Part shown: piece after piece, positions 53,712 to 64,000 of the stretch | Layout: every line of letters starts with the position of its first letter | How positions within the stretch are numbered: position 1 is the stretch's first letter | Assembly: GCA_021014325.1 (NCBI GenBank) | Contig: CM037472.1 | Coordinates: forward strand, 6,448,001-6,512,000 | Origin: Plazaster borealis | Taxonomy: Eukaryota > Echinodermata > Asteroidea > Forcipulatida > Labidiasteridae | Direction: 5' to 3' | DNA length: 64,000 nt | Notes under the pieces: generated by a model | Seen by the model: only the letters and a program-made list of their open reading frames with translations | Databases searched by the model: none | What the model was told of the DNA's origin: nothing | Program-made: the position numbers and the translations under genes

Positions 53712-55983
53712 ATGTCTGCACAGAGAAACCAGAGTGCGAAAAAACCGGTAAGTATACCACCTTTTCACCATCGTATAGTCACTGAGTTCTTGAACCATCT
53801 CACCACCTCCCGTCGATCAATAACCCTGATCAGATTTTATAGTTTAATCAGATTTTATTTCCTATTTAGGACGTCATTCCAGACATCCTTTCTATATACC
53901 AGGCATGCACAATCCATGGTTGACCAGTGTAAATACATCCCGATATAGCATTTCAATTGAATTTCTACCCGGCTCATTGACATACCGCCACACGCTGCAC
54001 TGACTCTTAAAGATACATCTACATCAGCTGATTGTGAACATTACATTAATCCTTGTATGGAGTCCATTGTTCTCTTGAAAGCCATAGCACTACTCTACAT
54101 TCGTCCATAATGTTGTTATATCGTGTATGTGATACAAGAAACAGTCCAATGTTGACTATATAAGCAATATGTGTTTGAAGCTTAACGTGGTCAATTTAAT
54201 CGTAGATCATTATTGTCTGTAGCCGAACTCGCTCACTGTGGGCCCTTTTCTAGATCTCTTGGTCGATGTCTATGTAATTAACCACACATCCTACTGGTTG
54301 ACCCAAAATTACTCTATTGCCAAATGTACAATCAAGATTGTTTTAATAGAATTAAAGTCAAGGCACAAAATGTAAATTGATTATTTTCAATCTGAAAGCT
54401 CACTGATATGAAGTTCATGCAAGTACCAATTCTCTAGAGAAATAAGTCCGTTTGAAATGAGCAATAGTGTACGAACAAAACTCTGTGATTTGAACTTTAA
54501 AACAATTCTTGCCTACCTTAATCCAGATGACACCAAAGAAATATAACATATAAATATCTGTTATTGTCAAAATTCTTATTGAATGGAGGAATAACATAAT
54601 TTTCTTTGACCTTAATATTTGGAAAATATTGACTCTACACAAGAAACCAAAAACACACAACGATTTTACCACAAAAAGCCTTAACAAGTTACTCTTATGA
54701 AACAATCACAAGTGAATTGTTAAAGTTTCGAGGAAAATATGGGATGAGCAATAGGCTATTCAACCCGATGTTGAAAAATTGTTATTATCAATTATGGATT
54801 GTAAATCAACGTAGGAGGTAGGAATTTATATAATGAGTCTTTGTAAGTCTACATTTCCACGTCTGGGGAAAAAACTCATAATATGTGTGTATGCGTGTGA
54901 GTTTTGAATTTAGGCGTGAGTGGGTGTGTATGTACATGCGTTTGAGTTTGAAGGTTTTCGGATGTAAAAATTAAATTATTGACAATTCTCACTGATTCTT
55001 TCCTCCTTTTCACGAGATACGAACTTTAAAGGCATCGTACACGTTTGGTAATGACTCTGATAATTAATGGCAATGAAAACCTACTTGGTAAGAAGTACAG
55101 CAGCTTTGGATAGTAAAATGCATTTTGAGAAACTTTTCACTTTGAAGTACTGCGGTTATGGAAAAATACATCACGTTTTATCCCCCAAAACATTTGAATC
55201 TAAGAGGCGTTACGCGTAACGCTTCTCAGAGTGTGTATTCCTATGCAGATTATTCTTCCTGCGTGGACATAACCGCTCTAGATTTTCGGCAATATCTCAA
55301 AAACGCTACCACCTTTTGAAATGAAATGTTTACAGGTTAGTTTTATGGTATATATCTACAAACTATAATATATAGGGTTTGAGACAAACAATAGGCTCCA
55401 ATTACCAAACGTGTACGATGCCTTTAAAGTATATGAACGGTTCTAAGTAAATGTAATGCTTTCTTACGGATTCCGTTTTGTTAATCTTTAAAAACATGGA
55501 GACGTATCAGTGTGAATTTTCAATAAATGTTTATATTTGAAATGGTGCTGTGTGCCACTACATTCTACTTCCACTCATTTCCTATGTTTATCAAAATACG
55601 CATGTCATAGTCACTGTATGATAGGCCAGTATAATCTGGAAAAATGCACTGTTCGTAAAGGAACACGTTGCCTTGGATTGGGCGATTTGGGCTATACAAA
55701 GCATATGTTATGAAATAAATATGGTTGAAAAATGTTTTTGGAAAGCATATAATGATCCACACATTATGCCTCGAAATTGTGTGGATTTCCTTTTACTTCG
55801 TAAACTAACACGGTCTGCCATTTTGTAGAACCAAACTTTGGACTCCACAAAATGGCGGACCGTGTTAGTGTCCCTTTAAAATTGGTCATGACTGTATCGT
55901 ACATGTACCTTAATAATTATTGCGTGGATTTCCCCTCTTTTTCTTTGTTCAGATCGATGATCTTTCCGATGCCCAAATTGCAG
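53712..55983 (+). CDS. 5' end of a gene, perhaps EF-hand type; continues past the window
   Basis: Exon 53712-53747 reads MSAQRNQSAKKP to donor CCG|GTAAGT. Exon 55953-55983, after tttctttgttcag, reads IDDLSDAQIA plus one base (G) to donor CAG|GTAACG. The phases fit (0, then 1). An N-terminus ending LSDAQIA-(E/G) recalls the start of the first helix in troponin C, calmodulin and myosin light chain proteins (L.EEQIAEFKEAF), which would put the EF-hands in later exons. None of those exons was found before 64000, so introns would be long. Gene start fairly likely; family call tentative. Confidence 0.45.
54385..54460 (+). repeat. 75-bp element U, copy 1
   Basis: tttcaatctgaaagctcactgat...agtaccaattctctagagaa...ccgtttgaaat. 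Its start and end are short inverted repeats (atttcaaNcNga). Confidence 0.65.
54461..55025. other. Intronic DNA, nothing recognised
   Basis: AT-rich, with a TG-rich stretch near 54880-54950. Confidence 0.4.
55030..55423. mobile_element. TTAA MITE with AGGCATCGTACACG ends and AGGGTCTG-type body
   Basis: TTAA at 55026-55029 and 55424-55427. Ends AGGCATCGTACACGTTTGGT and ACCAAACGTGTACGATGCCT are perfect inverses. The body matches 50845 and 61542. A central palindrome ttacgcgtaa lies near 55210. Confidence 0.85.
55803..55872. repeat. Small hairpin element
   Basis: actaacacggtctgccattt (55804) is mirrored by aaatggcggaccgtgttagt (to 55870) with one mismatch around a 20-nt loop. Confidence 0.75.
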
Positions 55984-57182
55984 GTAACGTATTACTATTT
56001 CGTTCCATTGTTGGTTTGATCGTTCACTACTTTAAAAGGACGTTCACTAATTTATTCTAAAGATTAGAGCTCGCCTGACGCACTCGCCTCGTAAAGGGAA
56101 TGATTGTCAAATGTAGGCTACGTTTTTGTTTATTGTATGGAAACATTTTCAGTGTCGGTTATTCAAACTACTTCAACTATAGGCAGTTTGGTTAGCATGT
56201 GGCCTATTTCCTCCAATATCCTCTTCTCCTATATATCACTCCACACCAAATTGTTTGGACTTGGATAAGATTGGTATGCCTGACCCTGTGATAATCACTT
56301 ATTGTTTGGGCCTACTGGTCCCAGTCCTTCTGAATCCTTCACTTTGGCAATTGGATATAGAAGGATTTGTGACTTTAAGGGTTATTAAGAACTGCAATAA
56401 ACTTTGTCCACTCTTAAAACAGAATTCATCTTGAAAGTTAATTGAATTGGCCCCTTCACATGACAATTTTTATAGGGAACCAAGTAGTTTCATAGCAATC
56501 AAGAACATTTGGTGAAATCTTGGCCTACGTACTTTATTGCCCACATTTTCAACATTGCCAGCATATCAAAAATTGTTTCTGTTAAATCTGGTAAATGTGT
56601 TTACCGGTGTAATCCCAGTCATAACAATGCAACATCGGGAAAGATATTAAATTGAATTCTTTGTATTAATACCAAGTAGGCCTATGACCACTATGTGCTG
56701 TGTTTATGTTTGTATCGACATAATTTATATTTTATCAAAATACGTCAAATTAAATTACTTTTTGAATTGTTCTTCATAAATCGCCAGGTGTGCTGGGTGT
56801 GCCAGACGTATTTTAAATTGCAATGTAATGATTTTATTGTTACTTTATTTATTCATTCGTTATTTTTTGTTGTTTCGTGTATTGCTAGCAGATGTGGGTC
56901 TTTACAGATCCGAGCAATTTGAGCTTTTCTGCATTTGATCCATCTGGTTTGAGTTGGTCCTCTGTGATGGTCAAATCAATATTTATAATAGGAAACTGAA
57001 CATAAAAAGATGATAGAAAATGGCTTGTAAAATATTTCTCAGAAAGAAGATATCGGTTGCCAAACTGTACTATTTCATCTACAGTTCTATTTATTTCAAT
57101 ACTGTAATAACATTTGTATTCAAATATTGTAAAGTACTCTTGTTAGAGACAAAATACAGTATGGCAAAAATAATAAAATAAA
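55984..57182. other. Intronic DNA, nothing recognised
   Basis: No exon with good signals, no repeat assigned. Confidence 0.35.
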
Positions 57183-57260
57183 TTTCAATCTGAAAGCTCA
57201 CTGATTATAAATTTTATACCAGTACCAATCCTCCGGAGAAATATTTCCACCTGGAATACC
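57183..57260 (+). repeat. 75-bp element U, copy 2
   Basis: tttcaatctgaaagctcactgattataaa...agtaccaatcctccggagaa...cacctggaat. Confidence 0.65.
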
Positions 57261-58302
57261 GCCAGAGTCGAGAAAACGGGATCACTTAGGCCTATTGTGA
57301 TAAAATTTCCACAGGTTCGATGAATGATAACGTAATGGCCGGAAACGAATTTACTCTGCCACCACACTTATTTAGCCTATGTTAAAAACCTTTAAACAAT
57401 TTAAGGCATATTTTCCTAGACGGACACTTTTTGCTGCCTTTTTACTTTCAAAGCCGTTATTAAAAAAATGTACACCTTTTTAATGTAAAAATGAAAATGT
57501 TCAAAGTATTGATTTTAAAAGCCGCCTAATGGGATTATATCCACTACAGCCAACCACGCGAATCAGTGGAACCATTTGGCGTAGTTTCATGAATAACAAC
57601 CACGGTATAGTATTTCCGCTTCAGATGATGAACACTCTGATTTCTTGACCTTCCCGAGGAGTTTCCTCAGACAATTTGACACATTTTAATCAAGAGAAAA
57701 TTGAATTGGGAGGTTTGTGATGAGTGGTTAACACAATGCAGCGCAGTCAATTCTTTGTCCGTGAATTGACCTTCAAAAGGCATTTGTGGGGGGGGGGGAG
57801 ACTCCGGAAGAATATCCGAGTACAAAGTATAGAGATGAAACTCAATGTTATCGATTCATAACGTAAAAAAATAACCAAGCAATAGAAGATGTCGTGCAAA
57901 TTGAACGTCTTTGACTTTGGACAATAGTCTAGCCACAGCCGTAGCCACATAAATTGTCCCACTGACAACGCTGACAATATTGGAAGAAATGCTCAGTAGA
58001 TTACCTGGCCTTTGAATAATGAGTACAAGTCCAAATCCAAGGGAATGGGGGCAGAGGATTGTACGCTTCTGAATGTTGCCTCTGATCAAAAACACTTCAT
58101 ACGAATTAAATTACAATCGGTTGGATGAACGATGTGTTTTTTGAAAACTAATGGATGGGAAGGATTTTACTCTTCCAAACAATCCCACCCCATATGTTAA
58201 TATTGATCATGATTATGAAAATAAGAATGCAAGATAATACTTGTTTGAAGACAGTATAGGACTCCTATAGTAATGATTATAACCACAGTTTATATAGTAT
58301 TA
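57261..58302. other. Intronic DNA; G-run at 57786
   Basis: No exon recognised. Poly-G of about 12 at 57787-57799. Confidence 0.35.
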
Positions 58303-58377
58303 ATCTGAGAGCTTACTGATCATATAGCTGACAGGCAGAGTAATTATCCAGAGAAATAATTACCGTCTGAAATAATG
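58303..58377 (+). repeat. 75-bp element U, copy 3 (diverged)
   Basis: aatctgagagcttactgatc...agagtaattatccagagaaa...ccgtctgaaat. Confidence 0.5.
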
Positions 58378-58978
58378 TCTTGAAGTACGTTTTTTAGGCT
58401 TTGCATGTTGTTGGTTCGACATTGGTTCATGATATAAGCGCTATACGAGTGTGAATTTTCGGGATGATTCTTTACTGGAACTATTGGTTCTTATCCGACC
58501 CGTATTGGTTGTCTCAACTTGTGGATTAGCCTGCTCTAGTCTTCGTCACTGGTGTTGTTATTTATGTCCAGTACACAAACTGTGTACATCCATAGAACCG
58601 ATCACGGTGCTGCCAAAGAATATTTAAATGTAACTGCATGACCAGCCTTTTGGTACGATATTTCGTCCGTTAAAATGATAAATGTAAATTCGTTGGCTTA
58701 AAGAGGGTTAATAATTGAATTCGAAACCAGAAATTGGTTTTGGTAATTGCCTCTGGGACAGAATTTTTCTTAAAGATTTTCTTTTCGCCCACCTCGTTTC
58801 CAGAGACTGCATGTTGACAATTATTTTGGCTCACTCTCCTGAGGTTAGTTTCATGGTATTAACCGCGATGTAGCCGGGTCTTCAACCTCATACCGCCTCG
58901 TGGCAGAAGTTCTTAAAATAGTTACACTAAAGGGGATGTGCCCGCCGAACAAACTCATTATACGCTCAGAACATCATA

Positions 58979-59012
<34 letters not shown>

Positions 59013-61040
59013 TGTTACTGGTTACAGGGGTTGGTGCACTGGTATAGAAACTTTCAAAGTCCCATAGACACAATCCAATGTAAATTGTGTGAGCATATTC
59101 ATCCTGGGAAAGGATAACGTTCGAGAACTTCTCATAACAATTTGTACTGAATAATCACGCAAGTGAGATGTTTGAAGATGCCAAAACAATCCTTGTAGGG
59201 CCTAGGCCTTTAATTATGTACAAATCACATCACTATCTCTAACAGGACAGACGTATCTCGGCAGCTAGATGATTGCGATTAAAGACTTGTACCGAACACC
59301 AATAACATCGACAGGATAGTTTATAGAGTATTATTTCTTGAAAATTCAGGTATGAATGAGTGCACTATCTCATACATTAACGTGATTCCCTTGCAGGCTT
59401 CACCCTGTCTGATTATAACTAATTAGCCTGTGCGATGACGAAGCATACAGACTATGTATCTGTGCAGAGACCATTGTCATTCTACAAACCAATTGGATGG
59501 TGTTGAGCATAGTATCAATAAGCAATGGCGAACAGAGACGTTTGTCAAGCATGTATTGTCATTATCTCTCAATGTGTTCGTCTTTAAAGGCGTTGTAGAT
59601 TAGGTTTTTTCGAAGCTGAATATTCACACAACAAATTTATAGTTTCGGAGAAATCCATACTGCTCATCTAGAAGAAATCGTGTTATGTACTTGCTTTTAA
59701 GAGAGACCATATATTCTGATGGTACCATGTTTTAGTTCTTTGCAAGGCAAGAGGGATAAGCTGGGATTTAAAGTCAATTTTCTCGAAGATGGCAGCATTA
59801 GGCAAGGGAATATTTCTCAGGACTATGTACTATGGCGAATTTATATCCCCAGTATATGAGGCACACGTGTCTTACCATAGATCCTACGCTTTATTCATGT
59901 AAAGGACGAGGCTTTTTTTCCAAAGAAAAGGGTACCTCTATTTCAACTGGGCATTCTCTACGGGGCACCAAAGTAGTGACATACACAGGGGCACTCGCCT
60001 TCGATGCCTGCGTGGAGTATTAGACTAATTCTTATAAACCAACCCATGCTATGTCGTCTTTAACATCTTGAATGTGTTTTTTCCCTGAGACACTGCGTCA
60101 ATGCTCATCTCTGATCATGCTAAATATTCAATTAATCACAATTGGGTGCCATATGTTCCCACTTTGCGTCGTGTTCCACGTCCTAAAGATATCGACTGCG
60201 TGCGACCATTAATCCCGCTCTGCCATACTTAAGCGGCATAGATAATTTCCAATCACTTTTCCCAACCGGCAACATTGGTAAATACAGTTGGAAGGGGAAT
60301 CGACTTTGTTACTCGTGATTTAAATTCATGACCGTCACGAATCGTTTTCGAGAAGACGTGGGGGGTTTACGGCAACCAGATTGCACATCAGTCTAATTGT
60401 GTAATTATTGTTTTCGGTCTCGAGTTCTGTTGTTAGTCGTTTATCGGCTGACAAATATTACAATGAGTATCGTTAGATTTTTAAGGAAACGGCAACATTA
60501 AAGAAACTTCATTCTTGATTGTGGAACAGTTTACCTCAGCTAGATCAGTTTTAATGTAAGAAGAAAACTGGATAACTTACGTGACAGAGAAAATTTAATC
60601 TTTAAAAAAACCCAATGAAAAGTATGTTTTCCTTCTAACTGTGATGATAAGTCAAACAGTTGTTCCGGCTCTTGAATTCAGATACAATTGCCGTTGGTGT
60701 AATCTTTGGAATAATTGAATCTGAAGTTCTACTTCAAGTTTACAAGATCGATTGGGTATTAATTTGGTTTGATTACTAGAAAGATGAATAAAATGTAAAA
60801 ATTACTATAGTTTATCTTGTCTTCATGTATTGCAACAAAACACGCTGTCAATGTGAACACCCTTCCCCATGCTTGAATGTTCACAGCCCCTTTCCTCTAC
60901 CCCCTGTCACCTTCTTCATTGTTCATCCCTTGCTTTTTCTGTGTGCTTTATGCCCCCCCCCCCCCGCTCTCCCTCTCTTTTCATTTCTTTTCATTTGACT
61001 GCTTCTGTGACACCAGTATGCCTGATATGCGTGTTGTGTT
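58378..61040. other. Intronic or intergenic DNA with (GAC)n
   Basis: A (GAC)n trinucleotide run lies at 58978-59009 and a C-run at 60952-60966. Open frames (59832-60023, 60869-61192) are not supported by any domain. Confidence 0.4.
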
Positions 61041-61175
61041 GTGTTGTCATAGCCTTCGAGAAAGACGCTGCTAGGGTAGAAAAGTCAGGCCAAAAAAAAC
61101 CCCTATATTTTTTGCATTTATACCACAGGTCCTTTTTGTCTGTAAGCAGTTTGCAACAGCTAATTCTATTTTCTC
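61041..61175 (-). mobile_element. Single-arm fragment of the 46.3-kb hairpin family
   Basis: ccttcgagaaagacgctgct, then gtcaggcc, tttgcatttataccacaggtcc and gcagtttgcaacagctaatt are the inverse of 46326-46425 in the same order. Confidence 0.7.
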
Positions 61176-61541
61176 AGTTTAAGTTTCTCTAAAGATGAGC
61201 CAGGGCCTTCATTTCAATAGACTATAATGGGAGTCTTGGGAACATGTGGATCCGTTTCAGTGCACATTCACACGTAAAAGACGGTCTCCAAGGTCAAATT
61301 CAGTTTTAGATGCTTCCATTTTCCAATAAATAGAGTCCTTATGAAAACGGGAAGCAAATTACAAATCTCTAACCTAACGTTAAAACAGTTTTTAAAATAC
61401 GGTATCACTGTGTTTGATACCCTTCAAGTGCAATTTTTGTCAAAATTCAAAATCGTTCGATGACAAGACATTTCATAATGTCTTTACATTTTTGTAAAGA
61501 TTTTGTTTAGTTCATTCCTGAATTTTGATTTGACCTTTCAA

Positions 61542-61885
61542 AGGGTCTGTATACGTTTGGTAATGACTTTGACAATTAATGGCAATAAAAACTTACTTGG
61601 TAAAAAGTACAGCAGCTTTGGATAGTATAATACATTTTGAGAAACGTTTCACTTCGAAGTTTTGCAGTTATGGAAAAAGATATCACTTTTTATCCCCGAA
61701 AAATTGAAAAATTGAATCTGAGAAGCGTTACTGCAGTAACGTTTCTCAGATTGTGTATTCCAATTGCAGATTATACTTCCTGCGTGAACAAAACCGCTCC
61801 AGATTTTCGGCAATATCTCAAAAACGCTACCACCTTTTGAAATGAAATTTTCACAGGTTCAAACACCCCAACGTTTACAGACCCT
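61542..61885. mobile_element. TTAA-type MITE, subfamily AGGGTCTGTA
   Basis: Left end AGGGTCTGTATACGTTTGGT follows ttca (a changed TTAA). The right end ACGTTTACAGACCCT is followed by TTAA at 61886-61889. The centre contains gcgttactgcagtaacg, a palindrome. Confidence 0.75.
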
Positions 61886-61889
61886 TTAA

Positions 61890-63943
61890 CTGGCGCACAA
61901 ATTCCTTTTTGAGAATGTACTGACCCATTTGTTTTTGTTTCCGATGACGCCATGTTTCAAATTTCGCTCTAAAAGAGTATCAACTAAAATGTAATTTTAC
62001 CAAAAATTTTCGGAAATTGAGTGCATCACAAACTGAATTTGACCTTGGAGGCCCTTTTGGAACTTGGAACTTGAAGTTGCCCAAAATGTTCGCATACGCA
62101 CTGAGTGTATTTAGTATGCATGTTCATGGATATAGAAGTATACTACACCTCGTGAATTGGGGGCACTGTATAAGAAAGGATCGTGCCACACGTGTAATAT
62201 AATGTTTTTTGCTTCGTTTTTCCTTGAAAAGAGGAATGACCGGCTGTTTATTATGCCTGTGTAAAGAATGAAAACAAGTTTATAATGCGCATTGACTTCA
62301 AGCTGTGCGTTTGCTACAATCTGTCGTGTATTTGTCTCGAGCAAATGAAGGCGTAGACTTAACAGCCTATATAGACAATACAATTAGTGAACGTTTACTT
62401 CTTGGTACATAATAACCGATCACAACATAAGCAAAGAGTACCTTGTTTCAGATGGAAGTATAGTTCTGGGGAGGTGTAAAACATGTATAGGTAGGCACAT
62501 ACAAAGAAACAACTGTTTACTTATTTAAGGTCAACTTGTTTTTGTAAAAAGAAGACAGCATTGAATTGACAAACAAGACAGTGTCTCACCGGAGGAGGTT
62601 CATGACGTAGAAGAACTCGGGTCCTGTCCAAGGACCCACAGTCAATATAGGTCAGTAATCATGTTTTCCAACAGTATTTTTTTTGTTTCATAGGATGATA
62701 CGAGCTTATGCTAGTTGTAAGTGTGACGTAAGCCACGTTAACTTCATACAAACTGGCTCCAACGGTCACCAGAAGCCCAAATAGGAAGTGCAATACCGGT
62801 GATTTCTTTGAGGATTTCGGTATGAAATAAACGGTTTTTAGATTTGCTTCTCACATACATTTTTTGTAAGTCTCAATTTCCCCTTAAGATCAGCAGTTTC
62901 TGTCATAAGTAATGCCTTTGAATAACTAAATATTACACACTTTGAGCGGGGAGTAAAAAGCAAGAAGATATGAGCGTGTGTGACGTCATAACTTACCAAC
63001 TAGATAATGCATAATCATTATGGTAGTTTTCTTTGGATGCCAACACAGTGATCGTCCATGGATGGTACTGAATATCTTTATTTAACATAGCTAATGTATT
63101 GGTAGCCTACTATAGGGGCAAACATTTGATCAGAAAAACTCGTTTGTTAGGCATAATGTGGTTTTTTCCCCAATGAGACGTTCGGCCTCTCCGCCAGCAA
63201 AAAACATAATATTGAGAAAAGATTGGTACCCGTATCAACTTTCATACCAAGAAGCTCTCATTAATATCACCTTTTTTGTGTGTTTGTTTTTAGGGTAAAC
63301 TACCTCAATCCCACATTACGCTTACAGATACGCTGTATCTCTCGTAGTGGGATGCAGTCAGTGCGTGTTTAACACTCGTAGCCAATCCAATAAAAATCAA
63401 GTATCGGTGTTAGAGCAGCATTTCTCCGTTACCGTTAGCGGCTGACTGAACCACTATTAGATTTACTCTTTTATCGTGTGTGTGGAAGAAAGGCTTGCTC
63501 ATGATTTCAAGTGAAAACAGTGACCCGTGATCTAAAGAAGACCGATTATGAAAATGTCTGGTAAACTGGGACTAGTACAAATAGCACATAATGTTATGTA
63601 GGATGCTGGTGAACAATCCCAAGTGGGGTGTACACACGATAGACGTGGACTCCGTCTTTCAGTAATGCGATTCAGTAATAATAGGAATTTGAATTTAAAT
63701 GAAGTGGTTAAGGTAATCGAATTCTTATTCGGATCGAGAATTATGTGTGAATGTGTGAATATAAAAAACACCGGCTTTAATTTACTTATGATAATTGCTG
63801 GACAAAAGCACGTGGAGTTTATGATAATCCACTGGTACCATGGGAAAGGGGGATCAGTGCAGTACGTTGACATTATAGAATGCTATTGGCTCTTGAAGGT
63901 GAAGTACGGTAGTGACGTTTATCAAAAAACAGAAGGATAATAG
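61890..63943. other. Intronic or intergenic DNA, nothing recognised
   Basis: Opposed open frames at 63532-63873 and 63623-63940 overlap each other and match no family. No RNA gene seen. Confidence 0.35.
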
Positions 63944-64000
63944 TTTCAATCTGAAAGCTCACTGACAATAAAATGATTATCAGTACAATCCTCTGCATAG
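63944..64000 (+). repeat. 75-bp element U, copy 4 (cut by window end)
   Basis: tttcaatctgaaagctcactgacaataaa...cagtacaatcctctgcatag. Confidence 0.6.

Noticed and set aside
60869..61192. 107-codon ORF rich in Ser, Leu, Cys and Pro
   Set aside because: Runs across a poly-C tract and into a transposon fragment.
63532..63940. Overlapping 113- and 105-codon ORFs on opposite strands
   Set aside because: No homology recognised; two long frames on opposite strands of one stretch fit chance better than two genes.

Overview
The window looks like animal nuclear DNA. It has short exons with GT/AG introns, AT-rich intergenic sequence, tRNA-derived SINEs, many small inverted-repeat transposons, a LINE scrap and a Gypsy-type LTR element. 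The frequent word taggcctac and the types of repeats suggest an echinoderm or another marine deuterostome. The species cannot be fixed from this sequence alone.

Main theme: five copies of one gene family, all on the + strand, lie across the first 46 kb. Their shared domain matches the C11orf68/BLES03 family (UPF0696, DUF1917). Copy 1 (1728-3928, 443 codons) and copy 5 (35406-45985, 292 codons) assemble into intact open frames with consistent intron phases. Copies 2 (8729-10262) and 3 (15375-17095) keep perfect last exons, but each carries its own 1-nt frameshift in exon 3. Copy 4 (21944-24155) has lost nearly all of its last exon and its TATA box. The copies sit in duplicated blocks that include promoter and non-coding first exon (7.5, 20.4 and 34.7 kb), introns, 3' flank and SINEs.

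Each block carries private transposon insertions, and sister blocks supply the empty sites. These are a minus-strand SINE at 12 kb, a TTAA-flanked element with another nested inside it (13.7-15.0 kb), two inverted-repeat elements in copy 4 (20.6 and 22.5 kb), and a CACTG-ended transposon at 29.3-32.2 kb that carries a SAMD3-like gene. A 16-bp minisatellite of about 103 units fills 32.5-34.2 kb.

The first coding intron of copy 5 holds a 6.1-kb LTR retrotransposon (35679-41777, minus strand) with almost identical LTRs. It keeps gag and an extra two-zinc-finger ORF but has lost protease, reverse transcriptase, RNase H and most of integrase.

The 3' third (46-64 kb) is gene-poor. It holds MITEs, a LINE fragment, and what looks like the 5' end of a gene with long introns (exons near 53.7 and 55.95 kb) that runs past the window. 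At the far left (1-620) is a decayed minus-strand ORF that starts with a PB1-like domain.
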